Positions 33,436 to 43,444 of a DNA stretch of 45,737 bases are shown here, piece by piece. The notes beneath the pieces were generated by a model. That model was not told the origin of the DNA, did no database searches, and was given only the letters and a program-made list of their open reading frames with translations. Each line of letters starts with the position of its first letter. The stretch's first letter is position 1. A program made the position numbers and the translations under genes. Source of the stretch: Candidatus Avisuccinivibrio pullicola (lineage in GTDB: Bacteria; Pseudomonadota; Gammaproteobacteria; Enterobacterales; Succinivibrionaceae); NCBI GenBank assembly GCA_018713485.1, contig DVOQ01000055.1:1-45737 (forward strand), written 5' to 3'.

Positions 33436-34781
33436 GTACACAGCTACCATCTAACAGCGATTTCATGGCCTGGAATAGTCCCGGCAGCGGCAGCTCCGGC
33501 AATAACGGCTATCAGGGCCCGTCCGGTAACGGCGGAAACGGTGCATCGGAACCGCCCCGTCAGGATAACGGCAATCCGTGGGGCAGGCAGCCAGGTCAGG
33601 AGAACGATACTGATCCCTTTGGCCGCACCATGCGCTCGCGCAAGACGCAGAATCAGGGTTTAAATGATCTCCTGAACGCCCTCAAAAAGCTCTTTGGCGG
33701 CGGCAGGGGAGGGGCGAACCGCTCTTCAGGTTCCCGCGGCCACAGCGCCGGCACCTTCGGCGTGGGCTTAGTGCTCGTTATTCTCATCGGTATCTATATT
33801 TTCTCGGGATTTTACACGGTGCGTGAGGCCGAGCGCGGCGTGGTGCTGCGTTTTGGCAAGGTCTATGACGTGGTGGAACCCGGTCTTGCCTGGAAGTTTA
33901 CCGGCATTGACGAGGTTCACGTGGTGGATATCGAGCAGGTGCGCGCCATTCAGTCCTCAGGCTCCATGCTCACCGAGGATGAGAACCTCGTCATCGTGGA
34001 GATGGACGTGCAGTACCGCATTTCCGATCCTGTGAAATATCTCTTCTCGGTCACCGATCCGGACAATTCGCTCACCGAGGCCACGGACAGCGCCCTGCGC
34101 TACGTGGTGGGTCACACCCTCATGGATGACATCCTGACCTCCGGCCGTGAGATGGTGCGTCAGAATACCCGTGATCTCCTCGTGTCCATCATCGAGCCCT
34201 ATCAGATGGGCCTTACCGTGGTGGACGTGAACTTCCTGCCCGCCCGCGCTCCGGATCAGGTCAAGGAAGCCTTCGATGACGCCATCGCCGCTCAGGAAGA
34301 CGAGCAGCGCTTTGTGCGTGAGGCCGAGGCTTACGCCAATGAGGTTCTGCCCCGTGCCGACGGTCAGGTGCAGCGTATCCGTCAGGAGGCCGAGGCTTAC
34401 CGCTCCCAGGTGGTTTTAGACGCCGAAGGTGAGGTGGCCCGCTTTGAGGAAGTGCTCCCTGAGTACCTCGCCGCCCCCGAGATCACGCGCAAGCGTATTT
34501 ATCTTGAGACCATGCAGCAGGTCTTGGCGTCCTCGCAGAAGGTCATCGTGGATACGGACGGTGAGAGCAATAACCCGCTCATGTATCTGCCCTTACCGCA
34601 GATGCAGCAGAGCGCCGCCCCCGCGCCGCGTGAGAACGCCGCGCCGGTCTCCACGGGCGCAAACACCGAGCCCGCTCCGTCACCGGCCCCCGTATCTTCC
34701 GGGCGTCAGACTTCACAGCAGGATCCCGGGCAGAGCGCTCCGCCCTTACTGCCTGGCTCTCAGTATGGCAACCGGCGTTAA
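33432..34781 (+). CDS. hflK: FtsH-protease modulator HflK (SPFH/prohibitin family)
   Basis: The inner-membrane subunit of the HflKC complex that surrounds FtsH. The 449 residues begin with a Gly/Asn/Pro-rich cytoplasmic stretch (about 1-110), then one membrane helix (GVGLVLVILIGIYIFSGFY), the SPFH domain (VREAERGVVLRFGKVYDVVE on to VEMDVQYRISDP), a charged coiled coil (DEQRFVREAEAYANEVLPRA) and a Pro/Ser/Ala-rich tail. Order and composition match E. coli HflK (419 residues). Translation is probably coupled to hflX, and hflC follows after 15 bases. Confidence 0.95.
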   Translation: MSTQLPSNSDFMAWNSPGSGSSGNNGYQGPSGNGGNGASEPPRQDNGNPWGRQPGQENDTDPFGRTMRSRKTQNQGLNDLLNALKKLFGGGRGGANRSSGSRGHSAGTFGVGLVLVILIGIYIFSGFYTVREAERGVVLRFGKVYDVVEPGLAWKFTGIDEVHVVDIEQVRAIQSSGSMLTEDENLVIVEMDVQYRISDPVKYLFSVTDPDNSLTEATDSALRYVVGHTLMDDILTSGREMVRQNTRDLLVSIIEPYQMGLTVVDVNFLPARAPDQVKEAFDDAIAAQEDEQRFVREAEAYANEVLPRADGQVQRIRQEAEAYRSQVVLDAEGEVARFEEVLPEYLAAPEITRKRIYLETMQQVLASSQKVIVDTDGESNNPLMYLPLPQMQQSAAPAPRENAAPVSTGANTEPAPSPAPVSSGRQTSQQDPGQSAPPLLPGSQYGNRR

Positions 34782-34796
34782 TTAAAGGAGATCATC

Positions 34797-35765
34797 ATGA
34801 AAGGACTTACGTTAAATCTCCTGCTCATTCTCGCTTTATTAGTGGGTTTCGTGGGCTATAACTCGCTCTTTGTCATCACCGAGGGTAATGTCGGCATCGT
34901 GACCCGTTTCGGTGCCGTGCTGCGTACCTCCGACTCCGAGCTGTCGGTGTCGCGCCCCGGTCTTCACTTCAAGATCCCCTTTATCGATAAGATCCGCGTC
35001 CTCGACGCCCGCATTCAGACCTTATCCTCCTCGGCCGACCGTTTCGTGACCGCCGAGAAGAAGGATCTCATCATCGACTCCTACGTCAAATGGCGCATCA
35101 TCGATCCCGCCACGTATTACCTCACCACGGCCGGTGGTAACAAGATGCAGGCCGAGGAATTACTGCGCCGCAGAATTACCAACTCCCTGCGCAGTCAGAT
35201 TGGCCGTCTCACCATCCATGAGATCGTCTCGGGTAAGGATGACGCCTTAGAGGATACCGCCTTTGATTCTTCCTCTCCCACCTCGGGTGAGGCTCTCATC
35301 GGTGCCTCCAAGCGCGACGAGGTGATGCAGAACGCCTTAAAGGACATCGGCTCTTCGGCCGTGGAGTTAGGTATCGAGATCGTGGACGTGCGTATCAAGC
35401 AGATTAACCTGCCGCCCGAGGTCTCCTCCTCCATCTTCCAGCGCATGCGCGCCGAGCGTGATGCCGTGGCCAAGCTCCACCGCTCGCAGGGCCGCCGCGA
35501 GGCCGAGACCATCAAGGCCCAGGCCGATCGTGAGGTGGTGGTGAAGATTGCCGCCGCGGAACGCGAGGCCCGTAAGCTCAAGGGTGAGGGCGATGCCCAG
35601 GCGACCGCGATTTACGCCAACGCCTACAATAAGAACCCCGAGTTCTTTGAGTTCATCCGTTCCATGGACGCATACCGCGCTTCCTTAACCACGGGCCGCG
35701 ACGTGCTCGTCTTAAAGCCTGAGAACGAGTTCTTCCGTTACTTCAATCAGGCGCAGACTCAGTAG
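34797..35765 (+). CDS. hflC: FtsH-protease modulator HflC (SPFH/prohibitin family)
   Basis: Partner of HflK. The 322 residues have an N-terminal membrane anchor (LTLNLLLILALLVGFVGYNS), the SPFH domain (VITEGNVGIVTRFGAVLR to KDLIIDSYVKWRI) and a coiled coil with MRAERDAVAKLHRSQGRREA, then FFEFIRSMDAYRASL near the end, as in E. coli (334 residues). AAAGGAG precedes the ATG. Last gene before a strong hairpin. Confidence 0.95.
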   Translation: MKGLTLNLLLILALLVGFVGYNSLFVITEGNVGIVTRFGAVLRTSDSELSVSRPGLHFKIPFIDKIRVLDARIQTLSSSADRFVTAEKKDLIIDSYVKWRIIDPATYYLTTAGGNKMQAEELLRRRITNSLRSQIGRLTIHEIVSGKDDALEDTAFDSSSPTSGEALIGASKRDEVMQNALKDIGSSAVELGIEIVDVRIKQINLPPEVSSSIFQRMRAERDAVAKLHRSQGRREAETIKAQADREVVVKIAAAEREARKLKGEGDAQATAIYANAYNKNPEFFEFIRSMDAYRASLTTGRDVLVLKPENEFFRYFNQAQTQ

Positions 35766-35785
35766 CCACAGACCTTACGAAAAAT

Positions 35786-35820
35786 GCTAAAATTCCCCGT
35801 TTGGGACGGGGAATTTTAGC
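35786..35820 (+). terminator. Long hairpin between hflC and purA
   Basis: A perfect 14-bp stem (GCTAAAATTCCCCG with its complement at 35807-35820) and a 7-base loop. The downstream arm contains TTTT but no T-run follows the stem. It probably ends the hflKC transcript, or stabilises its 3' end, ahead of purA. Confidence 0.7.
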
Positions 35821-35864
35821 TTCCCCCCGGATTTACCTTCCACACTTAATTGAGGACAGTCAAA

Positions 35865-37160
35865 ATGCCAAACAACGTGGTCGTGCTCGGTACTCAGTGG
35901 GGCGATGAGGGCAAGGGCAAGATTGCCGATCTGCTCACCTCGCGCGCCGGCATCGTGGTCAGAAGCCAGGGCGGCAATAATGCCGGTCATACCCTCGTGG
36001 TCGGGGACCGCAAGGTCGTGGTGCGCTTAGTACCCTCCGGCATTCTCCACAAGGACTGCCTGTGCCTCATCGGCTCGGGTGTGGTCGTTTCTCCCGAGGC
36101 GCTGTTCGGTGAGATCGGCGAGCTTACTGCCGCCGGTTTTGAGAACGTCGAGAGCCGCATCAAGTTATCCGAAGGCTGCGCCTTACTTCTCCCCGTGCAC
36201 CCCGCCATCGATCGCGGTGCCGAGAAGAAGCGCGGCAAGAACGCCATCGGCACCACCGGCCGCGGTATCGGCCCCTGCTATGAGGACAAGGTCGCCCGCC
36301 GTGGCCTCAGGATTGGCGATTTAAAGAATATGTCGGTCTTTGAGGACAAGCTGCGCGCTCTCCTTGATTACCGCAACTTCCTCTTAAAGCATTACTATGA
36401 CGAGCCCGAGGTTTCTTTTGAGACCGTCATGAACTCCGTCCTGCCGGTGCGTGAGCGCATGTTAGCCATGCTCACCGATGTCTCCGACACCATCGCTAAG
36501 GCCGGTAAGCAGGGCGTCAAGGTGCTCTTCGAGGGCGCTCAGGGTACTTTCCTTGACATCGACTACGGCACTTACCCCTACGTTACCTCCTCGAACACCG
36601 TGGCTGGCGGCTGCTGCACCGGCTCCGGTGCCGGTCCCTTATCCCTGGACTATGTCTTAGGTATCGCCAAGGTCTACACCACCCGCGTCGGCGGCGGCCC
36701 CTTCCCCACCGAGCTCAATGACGAGGTCGGCGAGGGGATCCGCAAGCGCGGTCACGAGTTCGGTGCCGTTACAGGACGTCCGCGCCGTACAGGCTGGTAT
36801 GACGCCGTTGCCATGCGCCGCGCCGTCACTATCAATTCCCTCTCGGCTTTAGCCCTGATGAAGCTTGATGTGTTAGATGGCATGGATGAGGTGAAGATCT
36901 GCACCGCCTACCGTCTCCCTGACGGTACCGTAAGCGAGCTGCCTCCATTCGCCGCCTACGAGTATGAGGTGGAGCCCGTCTACGAGAGCATGCCCGGCTG
37001 GAAGGAATCCACCTTCGGTATTACCGAGTTTGACAGGCTTCCCGTCAACGCCCAGCGTTACTTAAAGCGTCTTGAAGAGCTCTCCGGCGTCAAGGTGGCT
37101 ATCATCTCTACTGGCCCTGAGCGCAATCAGACCATTCACTTAGAGGATCCTTTTGCTTAA
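35865..37160 (+). CDS. purA: Adenylosuccinate synthetase
   Basis: Makes adenylosuccinate from IMP, aspartate and GTP. The 431 residues match E. coli PurA (432). [16 protein letters not shown] (catalytic Asp and P-loop-like GDEGKGK) is near residues 9-24, then [11 protein letters not shown] with the catalytic His near 41, and [14 protein letters not shown] near 129. The frame opens at a TTG at 35850, but the ATG at 35865 follows GAGGA by 8 bases and gives the family N-terminus [13 protein letters not shown]. It keeps its E. coli place after hflC. Confidence 0.96.
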   Translation: MPNNVVVLGTQWGDEGKGKIADLLTSRAGIVVRSQGGNNAGHTLVVGDRKVVVRLVPSGILHKDCLCLIGSGVVVSPEALFGEIGELTAAGFENVESRIKLSEGCALLLPVHPAIDRGAEKKRGKNAIGTTGRGIGPCYEDKVARRGLRIGDLKNMSVFEDKLRALLDYRNFLLKHYYDEPEVSFETVMNSVLPVRERMLAMLTDVSDTIAKAGKQGVKVLFEGAQGTFLDIDYGTYPYVTSSNTVAGGCCTGSGAGPLSLDYVLGIAKVYTTRVGGGPFPTELNDEVGEGIRKRGHEFGAVTGRPRRTGWYDAVAMRRAVTINSLSALALMKLDVLDGMDEVKICTAYRLPDGTVSELPPFAAYEYEVEPVYESMPGWKESTFGITEFDRLPVNAQRYLKRLEELSGVKVAIISTGPERNQTIHLEDPFA

Positions 37161-37193
37161 GTCTGAAGCTTAACTGAAGATCCCGGAATGGCG

Positions 37194-37231
37194 CGGGGGC
37201 GGGAAGGTAACTTCCTGCCCCCGTTGCTATT
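37194..37231 (+). terminator. Terminator after purA
   Basis: A 13-bp stem (CGGGGGCGGGAAG with its complement at 37211-37223, one G-T pair) and a GTAA loop, followed by TTGCTATTTA. Confidence 0.75.
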
Positions 37232-37281
37232 TAGATAGGCGTTTCGGCTCCTCCGTTTACAGAGCCTCCCCGGGGCAGTTC

Positions 37282-37930
37282 ATGCGCTTTGTCAGGGAAT
37301 ACGCTGTCCTCTTCGGCGGCAGCTTCAGCACCGTAAACGCGCGGACCTACAGGGCGAGCCAGTATCTGCCCGATACGGGCATTTACGGGAAACATCCGCT
37401 TCACATGCGGACGGTTATGGCAGGGAACCGGCCGGTACAGCGCGATCTGCTGGCCGCCTGCAATCTCATGTCTACAGATGAGCAGGGGTTAAAGGAGATT
37501 AACGCCGCACTCGCTGCAGAGGGATTTCCCCGCTTCCTTCAGCTGCACGATGCCGAAATCAGACGGCTGATGCAGCTTCCCCGGAACGTTTTAGGCAGAC
37601 ACCTGCGCTGGTACATACGCGGTTTTGTGACTGCCCCGGAATACAGGTGCTGTGGCACGGCACCTTCAACGGCCGTGAGCTCCTCAGGGAGCAGGCGGCA
37701 GGATCTGAGTGAAAGCGCTGGGGGCTGCGGCACACGTCCGTCAGGACCGCTGCGGAAACAGGCGTGACGTTTAAAAACGTCCTTCTCTCAGGGGGCGGCA
37801 GAATATTCTGAATTTCTGCTGTGCAATGCCAGGTGAAGAGGTATACCGCGTCATTGCAAAAAGGAGGGAGGTTAAGGCGCGAAGGCTCTTTGCGCAGTGG
37901 CTCGTGGGTAATTACAGACTCACAGAATAA
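37282..37930 (+). pseudogene. Multiply broken gene of unknown family
   Basis: One coding sequence seems to run through several frames. 37282 to about 37620 encodes MRFVREYAVLFGGSFSTVNA and LQLHDAEIRRLMQLPRN. A second frame to about 37719 encodes GIQVLWHGTFNGRELLREQA. After an in-frame stop it continues to 37812 with TAAETGVTFKNVLLSGGGRI, and a last frame encodes EEVYRVIAKRREVKARRLFA and ends WLVGNYRLTE, TAA at 37928-37930. Each piece reads like protein and they follow in order, which suggests two or more frameshifts and a stop in a gene of about 215 codons. I recognise no family. The first frame alone is open to 37767, but its last ~45 residues look like noise. Confidence 0.45.
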
Positions 37931-38026
37931 TTAGTCTCCCGGAGATAGGTAACACATGTATCCTGCAAGAAGTATCACTCAGGGAGCGGAGAGTGACAGA
38001 CTCATCGCACTCTCTGAGTAATGAGA

Positions 38027-38048
38027 ATTATGTCCAATTGGTCATAAT
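38027..38048. promoter_or_regulatory. 22-bp near-perfect palindrome downstream of ispB
   Basis: ATTATG (38027-38032) and CATAAT (38043-38048) flank the central palindrome CCAATTGG (38034-38041); 10 of 11 base pairs match, only the pair 33/42 failing. The length and symmetry are those of a dimeric regulator's operator, but it lies between the end of ispB and the broken gene, with no intact promoter beside it. There is no T-run, so it is a poor terminator. Confidence 0.4.
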
Positions 38049-38059
38049 GAGAGCGGACT

Positions 38060-39043
38060 TTAGTGGTTGCGCTGCGCGGCCTTGAGGGCGATCGTGATCA
38101 GGGCCTCTTTAAATGGCGAGTCAGGGAAGGTGGTGAGGGCTTTTATGGCACGGCTGGTGCAGTTAAGGGCCTCGTTCTGGCAGGCGTTTAAGGCATCGCT
38201 CTCTTCAATGGCCGCTTTGACGGCGGCAAAATCGGAGTTCTCCAGGGCCTGATAGAGGGCCTCAAGCTTTTCTCCCTGAGCATTTTTTAAGGCGAGGATG
38301 ACGGGGAGCGTGACGCGTCCGTCCGTTAAATCAGTACCCACGTCCTTGCCAAGCGTGGCGCTGTCGGCGGTGTAGTCGAGGATGTCATCGGCTATCTGAA
38401 AGGCGTAACCAGTTTCGCGGCCATAGGTCTTTAAAGCCTCGATCTGCTCTTCAGGGGCATCGATAAAGAGGGCAAAGGCACAGGCTGCCATCTCAAAGAG
38501 AGCGCCTGTCTTACAGTAAATGGTGTGGTAGTAATCGCTTTCAGCAAGGGAGAGATCGCCCTCGCGCTCCAGCTGATTGATCTCACCGGTGACAAGGGTC
38601 GCCACGGTGCGGGAGATGATGTCAATGCACTTTAAGGACTGCAACTGCTGCAAGAGGGCAAAGCAGCGCGTAAAGAGATAGTCACCGGCTAGCACCGCGA
38701 CGTGATTGCCGTAGATTACGTTTAAGGTATCCTGACCGCGGCGCTTAGGCGAGTTGTCGATGACGTCGTCGTGTACCAGAGTGGCGGTATGTAACAGCTC
38801 GACGGTAGCGGCTAACAGGCAGGCCTTTTCCTTAAGCTCCGCGTCTTCATTAAGATCCTTTAACATGTAGGCACACAGAAGCAGCAGAGTGGGGCGGGTC
38901 CGCTTGCCGCCTGCTGAGACCACGCTCTGGCATAAGGCATTGACCTTCTGTTCAAAATCTCCCCCGGTTAAGGTGTCGTGAAGCAGGTGCTCCACGCGCT
39001 CTAATTCATCCGCAATGAGGGATCTAAATTCGCAGTGGCTCAT
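38060..39043 (-). CDS. ispB: Octaprenyl/polyprenyl diphosphate synthase
   Basis: Makes the side chain of ubiquinone or menaquinone. The 327 residues match E. coli IspB (323). The first Asp-rich motif is in LVHDDVIDNSPKRRG (about 83-97), the second in FQIADDILDYTAD (about 211-223); GGKRTRPTLLLLC lies near 45. It is divergent from the rplU-rpmA-obgE operon, as in E. coli, but with one extra gene in between. The exact chain length cannot be told by eye. Confidence 0.92.
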   Translation of the reverse strand: MSHCEFRSLIADELERVEHLLHDTLTGGDFEQKVNALCQSVVSAGGKRTRPTLLLLCAYMLKDLNEDAELKEKACLLAATVELLHTATLVHDDVIDNSPKRRGQDTLNVIYGNHVAVLAGDYLFTRCFALLQQLQSLKCIDIISRTVATLVTGEINQLEREGDLSLAESDYYHTIYCKTGALFEMAACAFALFIDAPEEQIEALKTYGRETGYAFQIADDILDYTADSATLGKDVGTDLTDGRVTLPVILALKNAQGEKLEALYQALENSDFAAVKAAIEESDALNACQNEALNCTSRAIKALTTFPDSPFKEALITIALKAAQRNH

Positions 39044-39076
39044 AGGTAAATCTTCGTGTGGTCCTGAAAAATCTGC

Positions 39077-39103
39077 ATAATTTTACCCCAATTTCGGTGT
39101 CAA
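39077..39103 (-). promoter_or_regulatory. Putative ispB promoter
   Basis: On the minus strand a perfect TTGACA (39098-39103) and AATTAT (39077-39082) are 15 bases apart, 34 bases ahead of the start. The spacer is shorter than ideal. Confidence 0.4.
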
Positions 39104-39223
39104 AAGCCCCGTCAGAGGCTACAGGAGGCAAAAAAGCTTTGCTTACGTCACGGAGTGCCGTTCCGGTACGCTGCAGTACCTAAAATTACGTCTAAAATAA
39201 TGCTTTAATTAAGGAGATGATCT

Positions 39224-39724
39224 ATGCTCTGTCCACCGAGTCTAAGCCGCGTGCAGGCGGCCTTCTGCAAGAGCTCGCGCCGCGTCAGGGAAGAGAAGAC
39301 GCCCGAGACTCCTTTTTCCTATCTGCTTTCGCATGAGCTTAAGGAGCGCGGCCGGGAGCTGACTCTGCTCATGCGCACGCCCTGCCCCTATGCCCTGAGC
39401 GACACCGATAACACCACCACCTTAGGGCAGGCGCTGATGGTGATGACCTGTAACGATCTATGCAGCGGCGAGGAGGGGTTTCGGGCACTGCCTGAGGTGC
39501 TTGACTATCTGTCCCCGGCCGATCGCGATCTCCTCGATGCCATAGTCATCAGACTCAGGGAGGCGGATTGCGAGGCCTTAAAGGAGCGTTTTGTGCGCGA
39601 AAGGCGGGACTATGATGTAGCGGCCTTTTTAGGGGCCTATCTGTGGCTTATAGAAGGCTTTGAGGAATTAGTGGAAACGCGGGATACCGGCAACGGAGAA
39701 AGAGCCCTGGCGCAGGGACTTTAG
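39224..39724 (+). CDS. Unrecognised 166-residue protein
   Basis: I do not recognise this family. A textbook AAGGAGATGATCT precedes the ATG, which supports a real gene. The protein is soluble-looking, mostly helical and acidic in its second half, with no signal peptide or membrane segment. Notable stretches are PFSYLLSHELKERGRELTLL, an Asn/Thr-rich DTDNTTTLGQALMVMTC, and a C-terminal YDVAAFLGAYLWLIEGFEEL. The pattern is faintly like the YfbM/DUF1877 group, but too weakly to call. It lies between ispB and rplU, where E. coli has no gene, and ends 307 bases before rplU. Confidence 0.65.
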   Translation: MLCPPSLSRVQAAFCKSSRRVREEKTPETPFSYLLSHELKERGRELTLLMRTPCPYALSDTDNTTTLGQALMVMTCNDLCSGEEGFRALPEVLDYLSPADRDLLDAIVIRLREADCEALKERFVRERRDYDVAAFLGAYLWLIEGFEELVETRDTGNGERALAQGL

Positions 39725-39775
39725 GCCCTGCGTAAAGGATTGGGTACAGAAGCGTAAAAAGAGCGCGAAAAAGCT

Positions 39776-39804
39776 TTGACAAATGGGCGCTCACGCTTTA
39801 AAAT
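39776..39804 (+). promoter_or_regulatory. rplU promoter P1
   Basis: A perfect TTGACA (39776-39781) and TAAAAT (39799-39804) with a 17-base spacer: the best promoter in the window. It would give a leader of about 220 bases before rplU. Confidence 0.8.
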
Positions 39805-39909
39805 GCGCGGCGGTTGCAAATGCCTTAGACGGATGCGGAGTCTTATTGAGCACCGTGTGGCGGGGCTGAATGAACACGACGGCGCGATGCCGTGAGTCAA
39901 GCCAAAGCA

Positions 39910-39938
39910 TTGCATCAGATTTGAAATATCTGTAAAAT
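39910..39938 (+). promoter_or_regulatory. rplU promoter P2
   Basis: TTGCAT (39910-39915) and TAAAAT (39933-39938) with a 17-base spacer, about 94 bases before rplU. The leader between P1 and P2 has short dyads (for example around 39890) but no motif I can name. Confidence 0.55.
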
Positions 39939-40031
39939 GTTTGCCCACTATCGCCCTACAAGGGTTAATTTGCATGGACTGATTGTATGCGGGAGCAAGA
40001 AACTCCTGCAGATTCGGAGTTTTGAGCCAAT

Positions 40032-40343
40032 ATGTACGCAGTGATTTTTTGCGGCGGTAAGCAGCACAAGGTCAAGGAAGGCGAGCGCATCAGCGTTGAG
40101 CTTCTCCCCGCCGAGGCTGGCAGTGAAGTGGAACTGGATAAGGTTCTGTTAATTTCTGACGGTACCAACATTAAGGTTGGTGCTCCCTACCTTGAGGGCG
40201 CTAAGGTCAGTGCCAAGGTGATTGGCACTCACGGTGGTGAGAAGATCAAGATCGTCAAGTTCCGTCGTCGCAAGCATCATCAGAAGGTCACCGGCCACCG
40301 TCAGTGGTACACCGACCTTGAGATCACCGGTATTGCCGGTTAA
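40032..40343 (+). CDS. rplU: 50S ribosomal protein L21
   Basis: The 103 residues equal the E. coli length. MYAVIFCGGKQHKVKEGERI is the L21 N-terminus (E. coli MYAVFQSGGKQHRV), and the RNA-binding C-terminal loop FRRRKHHQKVTGHRQWYTDL is intact. It starts the operon rplU-rpmA-obgE and is driven by two promoters. Confidence 0.97.
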   Translation: MYAVIFCGGKQHKVKEGERISVELLPAEAGSEVELDKVLLISDGTNIKVGAPYLEGAKVSAKVIGTHGGEKIKIVKFRRRKHHQKVTGHRQWYTDLEITGIAG

Positions 40344-40357
40344 GAGGAGTCAAGTAA

Positions 40358-41880
<1,523 letters not shown>

Positions 41881-41888
41881 GGCGCTAC

Positions 41889-41910
41889 AGGGGGCGGCAA
41901 CGCCCCTTTT
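41889..41910 (+). terminator. Terminator after obgE
   Basis: A 6-bp core stem GGGGCG/CGCCCC with a GCAA tetraloop (41897-41900), extendable by two pairs, then TTTT. Confidence 0.75.
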
Positions 41911-41932
41911 CCATCTCTACTAAAGGATCCCT

Positions 41933-42430
41933 ATGCAACTGTGTCTTATCGCCGCCTTAAACCCTAAACGTGTCATCGGTTTTCAGGGAAAGATGCCCTG
42001 GCATGTGCCCGAGGATTTAAAGCGCTTTAAAGCCCTGACCATGGGGTCGCCCGTCATCATGGGGCGGCGTACCTTTGAGTCCATAGGCAAGGCGCTGCCT
42101 CACAGGCGTAATCTCGTAGTCAGCCGCACTTTTTCAGAGGAAAGGGCGCGGGAGCTTAACCTTGAGCTGTGCTGCAGTCTTGAGGAGGCTTTGGAGCGGG
42201 TTAAGGAGAGCGATAAGGTCTTTGTCATCGGCGGCTTTGCCATGTACGAGGAGGCCCTGCCCCTGGCCTCCTGCCTCTACCTTACCGAGATTGATAAGGA
42301 CTGTGAGGGCGATACCTTCTTCCCCGAGTTTAAGGTGGGAGAGGGCGGTTTCAGGGAAGTGAGGCGCGAGAGCTTTGTCAGCGCCAGAGAGGGGCTTCAC
42401 TGCGCCTTTGTCGACTACGAGCGCGCGTAA
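41933..42430 (+). CDS. folA: Dihydrofolate reductase
   Basis: Reduces dihydrofolate with NADPH; the trimethoprim target. The 165 residues (159 in E. coli) begin MQLCLIAALNPKRVIGFQGK, followed by MPWHVPEDLKRFKALTMGSP with the substrate-binding acidic residue (Glu here, Asp27 in E. coli) and VIMGRRTFESIG. FVIGGFAMYEEALPLA and the DGDTFFP-like EGDTFFPEF lie in the C-terminal part. Convergent with apaH, an arrangement also seen in E. coli. Confidence 0.95.
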   Translation: MQLCLIAALNPKRVIGFQGKMPWHVPEDLKRFKALTMGSPVIMGRRTFESIGKALPHRRNLVVSRTFSEERARELNLELCCSLEEALERVKESDKVFVIGGFAMYEEALPLASCLYLTEIDKDCEGDTFFPEFKVGEGGFREVRRESFVSAREGLHCAFVDYERA

Positions 42431-42435
42431 GTTAA

Positions 42436-42463
42436 CTCCCGCCGTCGTTTAGGGCGGCGGGAG
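42436..42463. terminator. Hairpin between convergent folA and apaH
   Basis: A perfect 9-bp stem CTCCCGCCG/CGGCGGGAG with a 10-base loop lies in the 39-base gap between the two gene ends. No T-run on either strand, so it is at best a weak two-way terminator. Confidence 0.45.
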
Positions 42464-42469
42464 AACGTC

Positions 42470-43336
42470 TTAGTGACGGGCACTGATCTGACTTTTTATC
42501 TGCGTGTAGCCGGTGGATTTGACGCTGTAGAGCCTGTCGGTGTCAAAACACCACGCCGTCAGACGATCGCCCCACACGCAGCCGGTATCCAGAGCCTTGA
42601 AGTAGGGACGCGAGCATTCGGCGCCTAAGGCCGCCCAGTGCCCGAAGACTAAGGTGTACTGCTTTTTCTTGGAGCGGGCGGGATCGCCCAGGGAGAACCA
42701 CGGGAAGAGGCCTGCCTTTTCCACGAGCGCGGGGCTTATCGCGGTGTTCTTAAAGTCCATGAGGCCGGAGCGGTAGCAAAGGCGCATGCGCGTGAAGGCG
42801 TTTAAGGCAAAGCGCCAGCGCGTAAGGCCCTCGAGCTCGTCGCTCCAGATCCCCGGGGTGTCCTGATACATGTTGGTCAGTAAAACCCTGCGGCGCACGG
42901 GATCGCGCAGGACGTGGGAGGTTTCCTTCGCCACCTTGCGGGCCGTGGAGAGCTCCCAGAAAGGATAGATCCCCGCGTGCACGAGGACGAGCTGCTTTTC
43001 CTTGTGCTGATAGAGAAGAGGCAGGTGGATGAGGTAATCGGTGATCTCGTCAAGGAGCGGCGATTTGAGGATGACCTCTAAATTATCCTTGGGACGGGGC
43101 ATGACGATGCGGTGGGCCACCGCGAGAAAATTGATGTCATGGTTACCGAGGACCGCATGCACGCGATCACCCAAACGCATGATCTCGTGCATGGTCTCGA
43201 CGGGATAGGGGCCGCGGCCGATGAGATCGCCCGTGAGCAGAAGCTCGTCTTTTTTCTCGTCAAACTTAATGACCTCAAGGAGCTTCATAAACTCGTTGTA
43301 ACAGGCGTGAATATCTCCGATGCAGTAAGTCGCCAT
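42470..43336 (-). CDS. apaH: Diadenosine tetraphosphatase (symmetrical)
   Basis: Splits Ap4A into two ADP; the same family removes Np4 caps from RNA. The 288 residues (280 in E. coli) show the calcineurin-type metal motifs GDIHACYNEF near residue 7, LLTGDLIGRGPYPVE near 34 and VLGNHDINFLAVA near 61, with LVHAGIYPFW near 120. TYCIGDIHACYNEF matches the E. coli TYLIGDVHGCYDEL start. Confidence 0.94.
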   Translation of the reverse strand: MATYCIGDIHACYNEFMKLLEVIKFDEKKDELLLTGDLIGRGPYPVETMHEIMRLGDRVHAVLGNHDINFLAVAHRIVMPRPKDNLEVILKSPLLDEITDYLIHLPLLYQHKEKQLVLVHAGIYPFWELSTARKVAKETSHVLRDPVRRRVLLTNMYQDTPGIWSDELEGLTRWRFALNAFTRMRLCYRSGLMDFKNTAISPALVEKAGLFPWFSLGDPARSKKKQYTLVFGHWAALGAECSRPYFKALDTGCVWGDRLTAWCFDTDRLYSVKSTGYTQIKSQISARH

Positions 43337-43377
43337 GATTACCCCTTATCAAATTTTCCGTAAGCCAGGCCTTGGTA

Positions 43378-43383
43378 TACAAT
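43378..43383 (+). promoter_or_regulatory. Putative -10 box (TACAAT) of dnaG
   Basis: TACAAT in the context GGTATACAATG lies 62-67 bases before the dnaG ATG; the -35 region (TTTCCG at 43355-43360) is a 3/6 match. Confidence 0.45.
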
Positions 43384-43444
43384 GTACTCAATGCTCTCTG
43401 CATGGTAGCACAACCCTTTAGCCTTAAGAACCGTAACGCATAAA

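Noticed and set aside
37539..37733. Minus-strand 64-residue frame inside the broken gene
   Set aside because: No ribosome-binding site, and the plus-strand fragments explain the coding character better.
42436..42463. Strong intrinsic terminator between folA and apaH
   Set aside because: The stem is good, but neither strand has a T-run after it; kept only as a weak hairpin.
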